Source: Cristatella mucedo
Lineage: Eukaryota; Bryozoa; Phylactolaemata; Cristatellidae
Direction: 5' to 3'
Assembly: GCA_009760855.2 (NCBI GenBank)
Contig: WPIO01000194.1
Span: forward strand, 1 to 64,000
DNA: 64,000 bases
How positions within the stretch are numbered: position 1 is the stretch's first letter; each line of letters opens with the position of its first letter. Shown in pieces: positions 45,615 to 57,529 of the stretch. The position numbers were made by a program, and so were the translations under genes. Under the pieces are notes generated by a model. That model did not search any database. It saw only the letters and a program-made list of their open reading frames with translations, and was not told the DNA's origin.

Positions 45615-46105
45615 CCATGTCACACCACTTCTAGCTGACCTGCACTGGCTCCCAGTCGAAGATCGACTTTAAGCTTCAGTCACTCACTTTTCGTTCCCTT
45701 AAGGTTTTTTCTCCAGCATACCTATCAGACCTACTCTTCCACGAGGCTAATGATCGAAGCATCAGTTTTATAGATTCTGATAGTTTACTAATACCTAGTA
45801 TTTACCTTCAATACTTTTGAGAAGGTGTCGTTAGTTTGTATGTTCCCTGACCTTGGAATTCACAATCGGCCGGCGTCATAACATGCCCTAACTTGACCAC
45901 GCTTTAAAGGAAGCTATGATTGCATGAACATATAAAAAGGTCAGTGGTTCATGTGATTCGTCGGATGTGTTCTTATTGGGATGACACCGTGCTTGCTGCC
46001 AGTAACCATCTTTTCACTCAGCCCCTGTGCCCGTTACCTTTGACCTTGTTATGCTTATGGTAATTGACCATGCTATTACTAACTAATCAAACTTAAAGTG
46101 TCGAA
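45615..46105 (+). repeat. LINE family A 3' fragment (copy 7)
   Basis: Sense orientation from TGACCTGCACTGGCTCCCAG through CTCACTTTTCGTTCCCTTAA and CCAGCATACCTATCAGACC to GCCCCTGTGCCCGTTACCTT. It is divergent with a broken frame. No hairpin tail was found. Confidence 0.6.
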
Positions 46106-46900
46106 GTAAGAGAACTATTTGAACCTGCCTAAGCATTACTAGCAAATCCTTGCCAACGGTGTTACTTATGACTTGGAAATATAGCCAGAGACATTATCAG
46201 TTAATTTTTATGTAACCGATTATTAATACTTTAGGCCATGAATTGCTTGGGTGCAGAAGTCTTCAATGAGCTTCCATCAAGATTTGAAGGCTTTCTACCG
46301 ATCTGTGCTTCAGACCAGGCTTTGGGCTGCCTACACACCACACTAGATAACGTGAGTGTTACCAAGCGGCTATTAATCGATAAGCAAATACAAAGCCATT
46401 ACACCGGCTTTGACCGGATGGCATCAGACAATGAGCGATTAAGAACCAATATTGCCGTACAGATCGTGCAGCTGTGGTTGCATACACAAAAGTAAATGAG
46501 CTGGGAAGTACTCGGATATGTAGTCCTCGATTTTCTTTGATTACAACAAATTGCCGCTCAACCTCTTCTGGGCTCTACTATTTCATATCGACCGCAAATT
46601 GAGCAATCGTCCTGCTAGCTGCATTTGCCTTATTTACAGTAGCAACAACAAGTGCTTAGAGACTGTTGAATCATAATTTTGTAAGCTGCGGTTAGTAAAA
46701 AGTAAAGCTTATCGTTTCGCATACCAGATAAAAAGAACAATCTTAAGGCACACAAGGTAAAACCTTTACAATAGCAACTGCAATTGAACGATGCGAAATG
46801 CAGCATTCTAGTCCAATTGTTAGCCGGCGATAGCAATATGTCCCAGCTATTACAATGCTTGCAGTGTCGAATCGCATCACTGGGTCAGTTTTAGGAGAAC
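46106..46900. other. no gene recognised
   Basis: An 85-codon frame lies at 46,238-46,495 (+) but lacks recognised motifs. Nothing else was seen. Confidence 0.4.
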
Positions 46901-46904
46901 TTTC

Positions 46905-47065
46905 AATATATATTTAAAAATATAATTCAATTGTATAGCGCCCCAAGAGAATACAATATCTGTTCAGGCACTTCACATGTGCCTCCGGGCTCGAGCCCAC
47001 GACCTCAGCCAGACCTGGGGCCGGGGCGAGCACCTTAACCATTAGACCAAACCAGCTCGGCATTC
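46905..47065 (-). mobile_element. tRNA-headed SINE family C (copy 3)
   Basis: The plus strand reads TATAGCGCCCCAAGAGAATA, TCTGTTCAGGCACTTCACAT, GGGCTCGAGCCCACGACCTC and GAGCACCTTAACCATTAGAC, then CAAACCAGCTCGGCAT. This is a complete copy with hairpin-type 3' end, B-box-like GGGCTCGAGCCC and A-box-like TGGTCTAATGG in the minus-strand sense. Confidence 0.8.
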
Positions 47066-47144
47066 AATCACAGAAATTCTAGGATATACTCATTTATTTG
47101 TCTAGCACATGAATGTTAGTTTGTGATGTTCTTTCGCAAGCTAT

Positions 47145-47865
47145 AATAATAATATTACCAATAATAATTCACTTGATAAAGGTCCGTCTGAGAACTCAAA
47201 CTTTTTTCTAGGCACTTTAAATTCACTTTAAATTTGCTGCAAAGGAAACACGATGGAATGGTGAGTAGTAGCATGCTTGATAAACCGCATGAATGACATA
47301 GTTAGGGATGACATGCACAGGGTCAGCATGCAAGTGTGGTTACAGGCAGCATGCACAGTGTCAGGTCACATAAGCACGTGAAGGACGAATCACAGTGGCC
47401 TACTAAATGCTCTCTTAAATAAGTGTTTTTTTAAGTCTATTTAAAATGTGGTCGAGTTAAAGGATCTTCTGACCCAAGTCGAAAGTGAGTTCTAAGCTTT
47501 GGAAGGATACAAACTAAATGCACGGTTTCCAAAGGATTTGAGGTTTATACGAGGTATTGGTTAACAAATGGATTCCGAAAAGCGGATAGTACGATGGTTG
47601 GCCAGGTGGGGTAGACCTGAGAGATTAGCAGGAGCCAAAGAAGAAAGTGACCTACAAGTGAGTGACAAAACCTTGAAGTCAATAAGTTGCTTGACTGGTA
47701 GCCAGTGCAGGTATGGAAGAAGTAGCGTGATGTTGCAACTGCGATTTTCACGACAGATAAGCCTGGCTGCAGAGTTTTGCACCAGCTGTTTTTGCCTGGT
47801 TGATCAAGTCGGTAGGCGAGACAACAGTGAGTTACCGAAGTCAAGACGGGATGTCACAAATGCCT
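47145..47865 (-). mobile_element. LINE family A 3' fragment with RT C-terminus (copy 8)
   Basis: The (AAT)n tail and a degraded hairpin (GATAAAGGTCCGTCTGAGAA) lead into minus-strand frames at 47,545-47,844 and 47,561-47,782. The latter reads LHWLPVKQLIDFKVLSLTC. A frameshift separates the frames, so the copy is inactive. Confidence 0.8.
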
Positions 47866-47960
47866 GACATTTCCCCTGGTGGATCGTAGGACATTCCCAA
47901 ACCCGAGGAAGGACATTTTCCCCTATGTTGATGAATGCATAGCTACGAATACAGGTATAT

Positions 47961-48035
<75 letters not shown>
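47866..48035. repeat. GACATTCCC-type array followed by (TA)n
   Basis: CCTGACATTTCCCCTGG, GGACATTCCCAAACCC and GGACATTTTCCCC precede about 70 bp of TA repeat (47,963-48,030). The arrangement is the same as at 5,190-6,545: a GC-rich 'CATTCCCC' motif array beside an AT microsatellite. Confidence 0.6.
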
Positions 48036-50000
48036 CGGATATATCATTCTGTGCATGTGCTTCGTAAACGGCCTAAAATTGTAATCAATTAGTGCCAGGA
48101 AATAATTGAGCTCCGTTATAGATCAATATGTTTTTCTTCCGACGACAGTGTATCATGCCTCTCCAGGCTCAACGGAAGTGAGTTCAGCTCGTTTTTCCTT
48201 TTACCATTGACGTAAAATTCTCGCCAGCCCAACACGTCCAGGTGCACTCTGGGGCTTTTGAAAATTACCCACAGAGCAATGGTGTACGGTAAACTCGCCA
48301 ACTTACTTTCCAGCTAAAGCTGGCATGTATTGGTAGCCTCTTAGACTGTAAATGTGATACTCCAGTGCCTTACACCCATATTATGAGGGTTTGAGAAAAT
48401 ACAGGTGGAGATCACCGGATTACATTACAAACATATACTGGCTGGTAAGGGAGTCAGCGGAATAACTCAATGCACCATCGAAATTAGTAGTGGTTGGGAG
48501 TGAAGAGACCGATCAACCGTACGATGCCCTCGTTTAGTAGGACCCCACACAACAAAGAGAAAATAAGCAGCTTTGCCGAGTTAGGAGAGACTTTGAGCTT
48601 ATGACGGTTGGCAAGATTGTACCATAGCTGGCGGCTTGAGCATAGATGCCGTTTCATAAGTATTACTGAAGTGAGTTCCAATGACTTTGACCCTTGAGCA
48701 AAAGTTTCTGTCTAAACCAGTCTTTAAGAGCAGGAATGACACACGAATTTATTGCCCTCTGGCCCTGAGGTTACGAATTGGCAAAACCTGGTGCAGCAGA
48801 TCTAGCGGTCACGCCAAAAGAGGTTATCAAGTTCAATGAGAATCAGGAAAAATCCTCCTTTAAGCAGAAGACATGTGCCTAAGACTTATTTATGTGATGG
48901 TCGCTTTCAAGTGAGCGCCTCGACTCAACCACATTGAACCAGACGCCGGAAACAGCGAGAAATATCTGTGCATGGCATACATGCCTGAGATACTGGTGCC
49001 ACGCTCGCCGAGCCTATAGTAGAATGCCGGGCAAGAGCTTGACCATACGATCGCGACGCTGGCTAATTTAAAATGCTCGCCATCTCTCACACAAACGCGA
49101 ATGCCATCGAAAACACTTACGTTCGTACTCTATAGAACGACAAAAACAGCTTTTAGAGTGATGGCTGTGACGAAGCCCCAAACAATTTCCACTTCCCTAA
49201 CATATTTTCGGTAACATGGTTATCCTGCATTCAGTGCACTTAACTGCTTCATCCTTCTTGTTGCGGATCGAATGTAATCTCTGAATTCATCTGTATATTT
49301 TGTACCATGAGGCTATCAGGCTAGCATGAGCTCGTTGGCAAACTCGCTCAAATAAATTGCTTAGAGCCCAAACACCAACATTTGCAAAGCCCCTAGGTAC
49401 ATTTTGCAAGTGGGCATAGGTGGCATAGTGCTTAAATTGTTACAAAAAGGCTGTGTAAGGAAGGGGCTTCTGAATGGGTGTTCTTAAAGTGAAAAGACTT
49501 ACTTGTGTATGGTAAAAGTGTGTTTATAGGCATCAGAATCCCTAAAGTCGAAGGAAAATAGCTAGTAGCTATTATTCAAAAATGATATTTCCTCTTTAAT
49601 CAGGAGCATTTTACAATTCTTTCGTTTGCAGTTTGGCACTAGTTCAATTTTTGGTCGTAACATTAGGCAAGCCTTGATTCACTACCCGATTATTCGATAG
49701 GCAGGTAGACACCTACTATAGAATAGCTCTCATAGGGCTACAAGAGTACAACTACCGGCACCATAATTTTTTATTTGCTATTTCACAACTAGAGAAGATG
49801 AGCAAGCATATATGATTGACATAGCATTGATTATATGCTTCGACTCAACCAATGCATTTCGCTAGGCAGGACGAATTTTCATCAGGAAATGAGTATAGAA
49901 GTAATATGAAGTGATATGAGCTACTGTTAAGAAGTGCTTAGCCTAAAAAACAAACCATGAAATACCTGTTGTGGCTTAGGACAAGCTCTGTGCGTCCCGC
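48036..50000. other. no gene recognised
   Basis: Minus-strand frames at 48,116-48,301 and 48,890-49,090 are 61-66 codons long and have no recognised domain. No repeat was identified. Confidence 0.4.
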
Positions 50001-50004
50001 GTCA

Positions 50005-50185
50005 CATGTGGTGAATCGTAGTGGCTCACTAGGTAAGGAGGTTGCTTTTCCCGGCCTCGGCTCCGAGTTTGTGAGTTCGAATCCTGTGGTGGGTGAGCCT
50101 TTATTACCACTGCAAGCGGTGGTGATAGCTGTGAAGGATATTCCGTCGCTATACAAAAGGAGGTTGTTAAATCAGCTAGCTTTTA
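50005..50185 (+). mobile_element. tRNA-headed SINE family D (copy 2)
   Basis: The head begins GTAGTGGCTCACTAGGTAAG and reaches a clear B-box-like GAGTTCGAATCC at about 50,072. The body TTATTACCACTGCAAGCGGT and tail CGTCGCTATACAAAAGGAGG follow. It matches 7,335-7,510 over the full length. Confidence 0.75.
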
Positions 50186-50189
50186 AGAT

Positions 50190-51020
50190 TTTTTAATATT
50201 TATGCCAACACGGCAAAAGAGGTGTTAAGGTAAAGTGAAATATTGCTGCTCAAGAGACGGAATTTATTTCACGTCCTAAGTTGCCAAGGAAAAAACGTGC
50301 ATGGAAGCGAAGAGAGTCATTAAGTTGGCTTTCTAACAAAGTGACTGGAGCTGATAGACAGCCAAGCATCTCATTTCTCCAAGATTAACCCTGCGAAACC
50401 TCGACCAATGAAGAGTATGCCTGCTATCCGGAATTTTCACGTTGATTCATCTATCACCCAAGTGCAACACTGCCCCGAGATTTGTGAGCACGCCCATCCC
50501 CTGATGATGAGAAGCTGCATGAAGTTGCTGCCAAGTGCATTGAAACGACGAAATTGGCTGAGCAAATTGGCGACTTTAAATAGTACCATTCGTGACTGGA
50601 CTACAAGATCATTACAGGAAGCCTCATTCTGCTCTTTATCAATAATTCAGCTACAATCCCAAGGTGCACCTCTCTAAAAAGGAACTGGCCACACCCATGT
50701 TTATATCGTGGCTGATAATCATAACAAATGAACCGACAACACGGAAAATTAATCACTGGACATAAAATAAAAACCCGATGAAAGATTATTTAGGGGCTTC
50801 GTCTAGAGAGTGAGCTGCAGTAGAATTACAATTTAAATTGCCTAATCTTTATCGAACAGTTTAGTTTGGTAATTTTCACATCTATTCCTAGTACACTGTT
50901 AGCTGTTTTTTCTGACTAAATTGAATCAAAAAAACTCGATAGTTTTCGTTTCAAAAATTAATATCATTTCGAATTATTTTCGCCTTGCTCACCAGAGGAA
51001 AGTTTTGAGGAACATTAAAT
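50190..51020. other. no gene seen
   Basis: An 89-codon frame at 50,408-50,677 has no recognised features. Confidence 0.4.
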
Positions 51021-51024
51021 TAAA

Positions 51025-51190
51025 ATAAATATATAAAATTTAAGCACTTAGCACTCTGAGAGATTTTAATCTGTATGAGCTATACATGACTCATGGGGCT
51101 CGAGCCCATGACACCATTCTTTGAATGCATGAACCTAGATCATGGTTCAAGGAAATCCCTTTAACCATTTGACAGACCACTGATGCATTA
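51025..51190 (-). mobile_element. SINE family C-like, divergent
   Basis: It contains GGGGCTCGAGCCCATGACAC, and further right CCTTTAACCATTTGACAGAC in the position of the tRNA head. At the left is a degraded 3' end (AGCACTCTGAGAGATTTTAA). It is much more diverged than the other copies. Confidence 0.4.
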
Positions 51191-51464
51191 GGAGTTTAAA
51201 ATTACGCTAACTGCAAGTATAGTTTAAAGTGTTAAATATTTTTTTAGGTTTACCAAAAAGACTGAATCCGTAAATAATAAAAGTAAAAGTAAATCCCCGT
51301 GCTCGGTACATGGCCGGCCTTCAAGAGCTTCAGTATTATATCAGCTGGTATTTTAAAAATAGCATAGAATCACCTAGCCCTCATGTTAAGCGACTAGATT
51401 GCTTTACAGTCAGTTAACTTTCGTGTGAGCTCTCTTTGCTCAGGTTGGTGTAAGGCATATTATC

Positions 51465-52060
51465 AATAATAGTAATAGCAATATTACCAAAGAATGTGCA
51501 TAGCATCCTCACAGAACACAATATCTAACCAGGCGAAAAGGGAAGCATGACCAAATTGCTTGTGTTACAATGAACAAGTAAGAAATGACAACGCATTTAG
51601 ATGTGACATGCACAGCGTCAACGTTTAATTATGGTTAGTTTCAGCATGAGCAGTTTTAGCACGTGTAAGCACAAAAAAGACGTATCACCAGGGCTCACTA
51701 AATGTTGCGATTAACGGGTGCGTTCAAGCTTCTTTTAAATGACTTCAAGTCAGGACATATTGTGAAGTCAATTAAGAGAGAGCTATATGCCTTTGAAGCA
51801 TACAAACTAAAGTTTTAGTCTCCAGAGGATTGATATTTGTTCCAGCAGCAAAACGCTATGATTTTGAAAAGTGGGTAGTACAATGCCTATCCTGGGAGGC
51901 GAGTAGTTCTGATTGGGAGACTAAAGCCAAAGAATTAAGGAGCCTAAAAGTTAGTGAAAGTTATTTAAAGTGGATACGCTGCTTCACCAAAAGCCTCGCG
52001 TGTAGGTGAAAAGTTGGATAATTTGGCAAATGTGAAGATTAGGGCGACGAGCATATCATT
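51465..52060 (-). repeat. LINE family A 3' fragment, old copy
   Basis: The family order is still visible (CATCCTCACAGAACACAATA, GTGACATGCACAGCGTCAAC, CTAAATGTTGCGATTAACGG, CTCCAGAGGATTGATATTTG), but with heavy divergence and no frame. Confidence 0.55.
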
Positions 52061-52189
52061 ACTGTCGTACCAACCATCGGGGCCTGTTTGCTAATTCAGG
52101 TAGACTAGCTGATATGACCTGGGCTGTGGCACAGTTGTTGCACGTGCTTGCAACAGTAGCCTGTATAATATTGAATAATAATAGAAGTA

Positions 52190-53480
52190 GCAATATATTT
52201 GTTATAAACATCCTCACAGAACCCAATCTCTTTCTAGGCATTTTACATTTGCTGCCAAGGTTGCATAATTGAATGCTTAGTGCTAACATGCTCAATGATA
52301 TAAAACATAACATGGTTAGAGGTGACATACACAGAGTCAGCATCAAAATATGGTTCGGGGTAGCATGCCCACTGTCAGATGACATAAGCGAATAAAGGAT
52401 AAATCACAATGACCTACTAAATTATGTGATACATAGACATTTGTTATTTTGTTTTAAACATGCTAAAGTCAAGGGATGTCTTAAAGCCAGTAGGAACTGG
52501 GTTCCAGGCTTTGGAAGCACACCAATAAGAGGAAAAGTATCCAAACAATTTAAGTTTCGTAGGAGATACATATAAATGATTAGGTTCCAAAAAGCTGGCC
52601 TTAAGATGCTTAGCCTAGTGGGGGAGTACATCTGATAGGTAGGCTCTAGCCAGTGGAGGAACCTAAAAGAGTGTGACAAAACCTTCAACTCGATATGAAA
52701 AGATGTGAAGATAATATGAAGAGAATTTGGTTGCTTGAGTGGGAGCCAGTGCAGGTCAGCTAGATGTGGTGTGATGTGGCAACTGCCAAACTCACTATAG
52801 ACAAGCCTAGCTGCAGAGGTTTGCACCAGCTATAAGCACCTGAGTGCACAAGCTGGTAAACCGGCAAGCAGTTGGCTACAAGAGTCAAGATTGGGTCTCA
52901 AAAATGCATGGACTGATTTAGATGAGGTCAATGCAAGCCCGATTTTTAGCAATGTTGTTTACCTGAGTAGGAATACCTGGCTGTCCAGCTGGTGAGCAGT
53001 TCAGTGAAAGGCCCCTCTGCGACAGGACATCGAGATTTTGAGAAGATGCAATAGGAAGTATGTTGGCATAGCTAATTTGTATAGTCAAGTTTCCAATTTC
53101 TGTAACGTTGCTGCCATATATATGCTTTTGTCAGCAATTCGTGCAGTAACAGAGTTGAGGTAATACGATGCCTGTAGGGCTGGGTGAATCAATGCAAAGG
53201 TATAACTGTATGTAATCTTTCCAGTGAAGGAAGCCTCAATTGTGCTTGGCAATCACATTGGCAAGAGGGGGAGTATAAACCGTGCAAAGAACTGGACCAA
53301 GCACATAGCTCTGAGTTACATCATACGTCAGTGGTTCCCCAAATGATCTGTATTCATTCAAATCAATGCACTGCATTCTTGCTCGTAGAGAAGATCTGTA
53401 CCACTGTATTGATGTGCCAATAATGCCCCGGTCAGTTGATAATTCCCGAGAAAATCTTGCTGATCATTATAATCAAATTT
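52190..53480 (-). mobile_element. LINE family A, longest copy, with RT motifs
   Basis: Minus-strand sense runs from about 53,480 down to a tail near 52,190. Around 53,255-53,345 it reads SYVLGPVLCTVYTPPLANVI, the RT segment preceding the catalytic box. This is followed at about 53,195-53,235 by HWKDYIQLYLCI, where the YADD box should be, so both catalytic Asp positions are degraded. The C-terminal part at 52,422-52,826 includes ADLHWLPLKQP. Many stops and frameshifts show that it is old. The 107-codon plus-strand frame at 53,436-53,759 is not supported as a gene. Confidence 0.75.
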
Positions 53481-53484
53481 AGCC

Positions 53485-56400
53485 AAAAGACCAAGCAAAA
53501 TAAGCAGAAAACTGTACCCAAGTGTGCATTCCCGAAACGGTCCTTATACAGCCAACTCAATGCTGACACTCCGGAGTGGCACCAGACATGGAAATTTGTT
53601 GTAATGTCTGCAGTTTCAATGCAGAAGTTCTGCTGGTCCGCTACAGCTCGTTTCGGTGTCATTAACATGAACTGTATAACGAAGATTGGATGGTATTTTC
53701 TTAAACTCTCTTGGTCTGGTGTAGCTTTCTTAGTCAGTAGAATGGCTACAGCCTTTTGAAAAGCTATTCCTATGACCTGACATTAAGGACGTACTTATTA
53801 CGTGGGGCATCAGCATATTAATGTCTTGTAGAAGTCAAACAGTTGGAATATGATCTAGTTGGCTAGTTTTCTTGTTAAATTGAGAGAATATTTAAAGTAA
53901 TAAGGTCACTCGTGGCTTTTTCGAATGTATAAACTGAGGTGCCGCACCAAACGCAGGGACAGGAGTCTAGAGGGGATGCAGCAAGTTCACTGATTAATTA
54001 TCTGATTTCTTCTATCTTTGTGATGGAGATGCTTTAAAAGCAACCGGCTTGGTCGCCACAAGTATCGCTAGTAAAGGGGCTGAGCTGGGAGAGGTTAATT
54101 AGATTGTTGATGGTAGACATCAGCTCGTTTGAATATGCATCCATGATTGAACAATATTATTGTAAAATCTAGACTTGGCATTTGCTACAATCTGTTGGTG
54201 AGATCTACAGCAGACTTCATATAGCCGACAATTGAAAGTCAGCTCATGATCTTCACAAAATTCAAATCATACAGCAGAGCAATCACTCTATAAACCAGAT
54301 TGCTTATTAAAGTTACATTATTTAGCATATTTATCTAAACTACAAAGAAAATATACTGAAACTAGTAAGGCCACAGAAAACCAAACGGCTCCACCTGTGT
54401 TTCGGGCAACAAGGGCATGAAATTGGTTGGATTTAATTTTTACTCGCCACAACGGTCATTTTTCTAAGCCACTATTCCACGAATACACATAACTCAATCA
54501 AAGAACTTCTAACTCACGTTTTTACCCAGTTCCATATGTTCAATACACATGGAAGCTAGAACATCTAGCTGGATGACGGCAAGCAGTTTACAGCCAGAGA
54601 TCCCAACCGTTCTCAGAAAAAGTGGCTTCGAGAACTTATTTACATTTTGGTTTAGAAGCTATGCCACTAGTAAAAATAGTGGTATATGGTGGTTCATCTC
54701 CTGTGTTAGGCCGTTATCGCAACGCTCAGCTCACTCTCAGTTTTACAATGCTGTGAAACTCTAGAAAGGGTCAGCGGCCTTTCCAAAACCCTGTGTCTAG
54801 TCTGACGTAGTCCTATCTAGCATGAATGAAATGCAATCCATTTAAATTGGACCATTATTTTCTACGATATCTTCAGCCGGCTTCGACCAAAGCCTTAATG
54901 AAGTTAACTGACGTCCTGTCGACGACCTGCACTCACTCTTTGCCATCTCTGTTTCTTTGACAATCTGAGATCGCTACAAACGCGTGCAGAAGTTGGCATT
55001 TTACCTACTTTGACCATAATTTTCAAGCCATTTGTGGTCCGGCAAGCACTTCATCTTAGCTGAGGACACACCTCAGTTAGAGATTGCAGGCATTGTAGTC
55101 AGTTGACAGTAGTCATCCAATGAGCTTAACAAAAAGTATTTTGCACTAAGGATATTGGCATAATCTAGTTCTTAGCACAATCTCTTCTCTGTCTGCCAAA
55201 AATGAAATCACCAAACCCAATCTAAGCTATCATTACTCCACAGATAAAGCTAAGTTGCGTCTTATCTTTGACCTGTGCACTTTTCCATCTAATCAAGCAC
55301 ATCAAGCCCTGTCAAACTTCCTTCCTGCACTTGTCATATTTCTGAAGTTGTTAGAGAATTTCTGCAACCGCCCGAAAATGGAATGTTTTAAAATAACCCA
55401 CTTTTTATAGATACAGTTTGTTCTAGTTGATCTGATATAATGGCCTTTTCTAGCAACCACGTCGGTTCTGCTTAATTAAGTCTGCCAATTCATAGCTTTG
55501 CAAGAATGTCATGTATGAAGCAGTCACAACGACAGCCTCTTACAGCCATTAACTATTCCTCATCCGTGCAGCCTTTGGATGTGAATGTTTTTTTAGCACA
55601 ACTTTTAGTCAAGTAATGCATCTACACTGGTCTTTCCTTCGAGCGGCTCTCCAAACGTGCTAGGCAACGTTTAACCCTCTGATATTTTTTTCAATTCGTT
55701 CGTTGTGCCACTAACAATTCTCAAATCCTTCAATAACGAATTTTTAAATTATGTGGTCCTTAAGCGTTATACTAACTCTTATCTGTATAGATAACAGCCT
55801 CCAAATAATTACTTAAGGGAAATCTAAAGTCCATGCTAATATCACTGCCTTGGCAAAGTCAATATATGTTGTCTTTAGTGTGACTATGGGTGTAATGTAG
55901 CACGTGATAGCACCATCTAAAAGAAATACTTCCAGGTCTGTCAGTTGAGCTCAATAAAGCTGTATGGTACTCAGCCCATCCAGGAAGCCCTCGGGACTCT
56001 ATTTTGACTAAGGTTATGCAAATACGACACTAAAGGTGCTAGTTTAGCGACAGGAATATTCCTATTATATGCCCCCATATGAAATTACTGGTGCTATAAT
56101 CCGGTAGTAGCCTTTACTTCGCAGACCTTTGACCTACCCAGGAGGTGGCGATGCACACCAACTAAGTAACAACAATTCATCCCTTGTAATTCAGCTACAG
56201 AGGATAAGTATTGTTTCAGATTTGGTACAGTTACCTGCAAAGGAGTCAATGATTTGATGTTGGTTAAATTCACAAAATCATCCCTCAGCTGGCATATTAA
56301 ATAATTAAACAACACATTTAAGCTAATTTCCCGTAAAAGCTTTGGCTAGTAGCATGCACAGAATAAAAGCACAGGTCAAAATGTATTTTTGTATCCGACA

Positions 56401-57365
56401 AAAAGGACACAGTACATGGGGCGAATGAAATGCTGTCACGGATAAATTTGTCCACAACACCGAATTCAACGTTGCAATCTAATTTTAGGTTATGATGTGA
56501 ATGGAAGCTATTTCTATTTTTTAGGTAAAGATGAGCTAAGAACTCAACACCTTAGATATTCGGATGTTTTTAAAAGCAAGTCTAGATGACTGAATTTGAG
56601 GAGAAAAAATCCGAGAACGAAATGAAAGACAAGAAAAAATGAATGTGTAAAATTTTACAAGTGAGTTAAGTCAAGTAAAAAAAAGATATCTTTGAAACTG
56701 ACTGAAAATTTTATAGATGACGAACAAAGCTCTGCTAGAGTTTCTTTAATTTTATAGCTATGCCGTTTACTTGCAGATCATATGGGGTGCGGAGTTTAAA
56801 CCAATAATAGAAGATAAAGGTTACCAGCTGGGAGTCATTGACGGATAATAGACTTAAGTAGGTGTAGAAGTGATAACACATGCACATGAAGTAAATTTGC
56901 TCTCGAATGGAAGTCAAGGAAGGCCGTGATTCACTAAAGCTCGGTGACAGATAGGAGGCTTACTTAACAGTGGAATAAATCGTCAAATCCGATGATGGGT
57001 TGCTTGGGAGTAAAGTGCCAAGATTACTGGTGGTAGGCGTCGTGAAAGATTATAGATGGATCAATCTTGATGATTAGACCATCTAGGTTTGTAGTGATGC
57101 TTGACTTTTCCGTAAATGAGAGTCTAATTATTATCTGCAAAAATCTATTGAGAATTTATCGATCTGGCATGAAGAATAGTGCAGGTTTAATGACATAAAG
57201 CCCCTTATTTTGCCTAAAGGGCTACCATTAAATTTGAGAAAGTGTTGACTGGAGCATTAGAAAAAGTTAGGTTGCCATGCAGCATTGTATATGCAGCAAA
57301 GATATTTTTAGCATTCGGCCAAGAGAGAACAATTGTGCTTTCACTCGGAAGTTTGTAAGCCCCTA
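53485..57365. other. no gene seen
   Basis: About 3.9 kb with only short frames (up to about 107 codons), no recognised domain and no member of the repeat families above. It may be intergenic or intronic. Confidence 0.45.
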
Positions 57366-57368
57366 TTC

Positions 57369-57528
57369 CAGTTGTTCTTAACAGGTGGGGTGCGACACCT
57401 TTGGGCGTCGAATGACCCTTTCACAGGGGTCGCCTAAGACCATTGCAAAACGCCCGCTTCCAAATTTTGCACGCCATAATTTATTGGCTGGGGTCGCCAC
57501 AACATAACAAACTTTGCTAAAACCACTG
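57369..57528. mobile_element. non-autonomous hAT-like DNA transposon (MITE, 160 bp)
   Basis: The left end is CAGTTGTTCTTAAC, and the right end in reverse complement is CAGTGGTTTTAGC, forming imperfect terminal inverted repeats of the hAT type (CAGnGGTT...). The interior (GTCGAATGACCCTTTCACAG, GGGTCGCCTAAGACC, GGGGTCGCCAC) has the GGGGTCGC character common to widespread hAT-derived repeats. Flanks CCCTATTC and TTTATTCA share TATTC and may be the remains of an 8-bp target duplication. It is too short for a transposase. Confidence 0.7.
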
Positions 57529-57529
57529 T

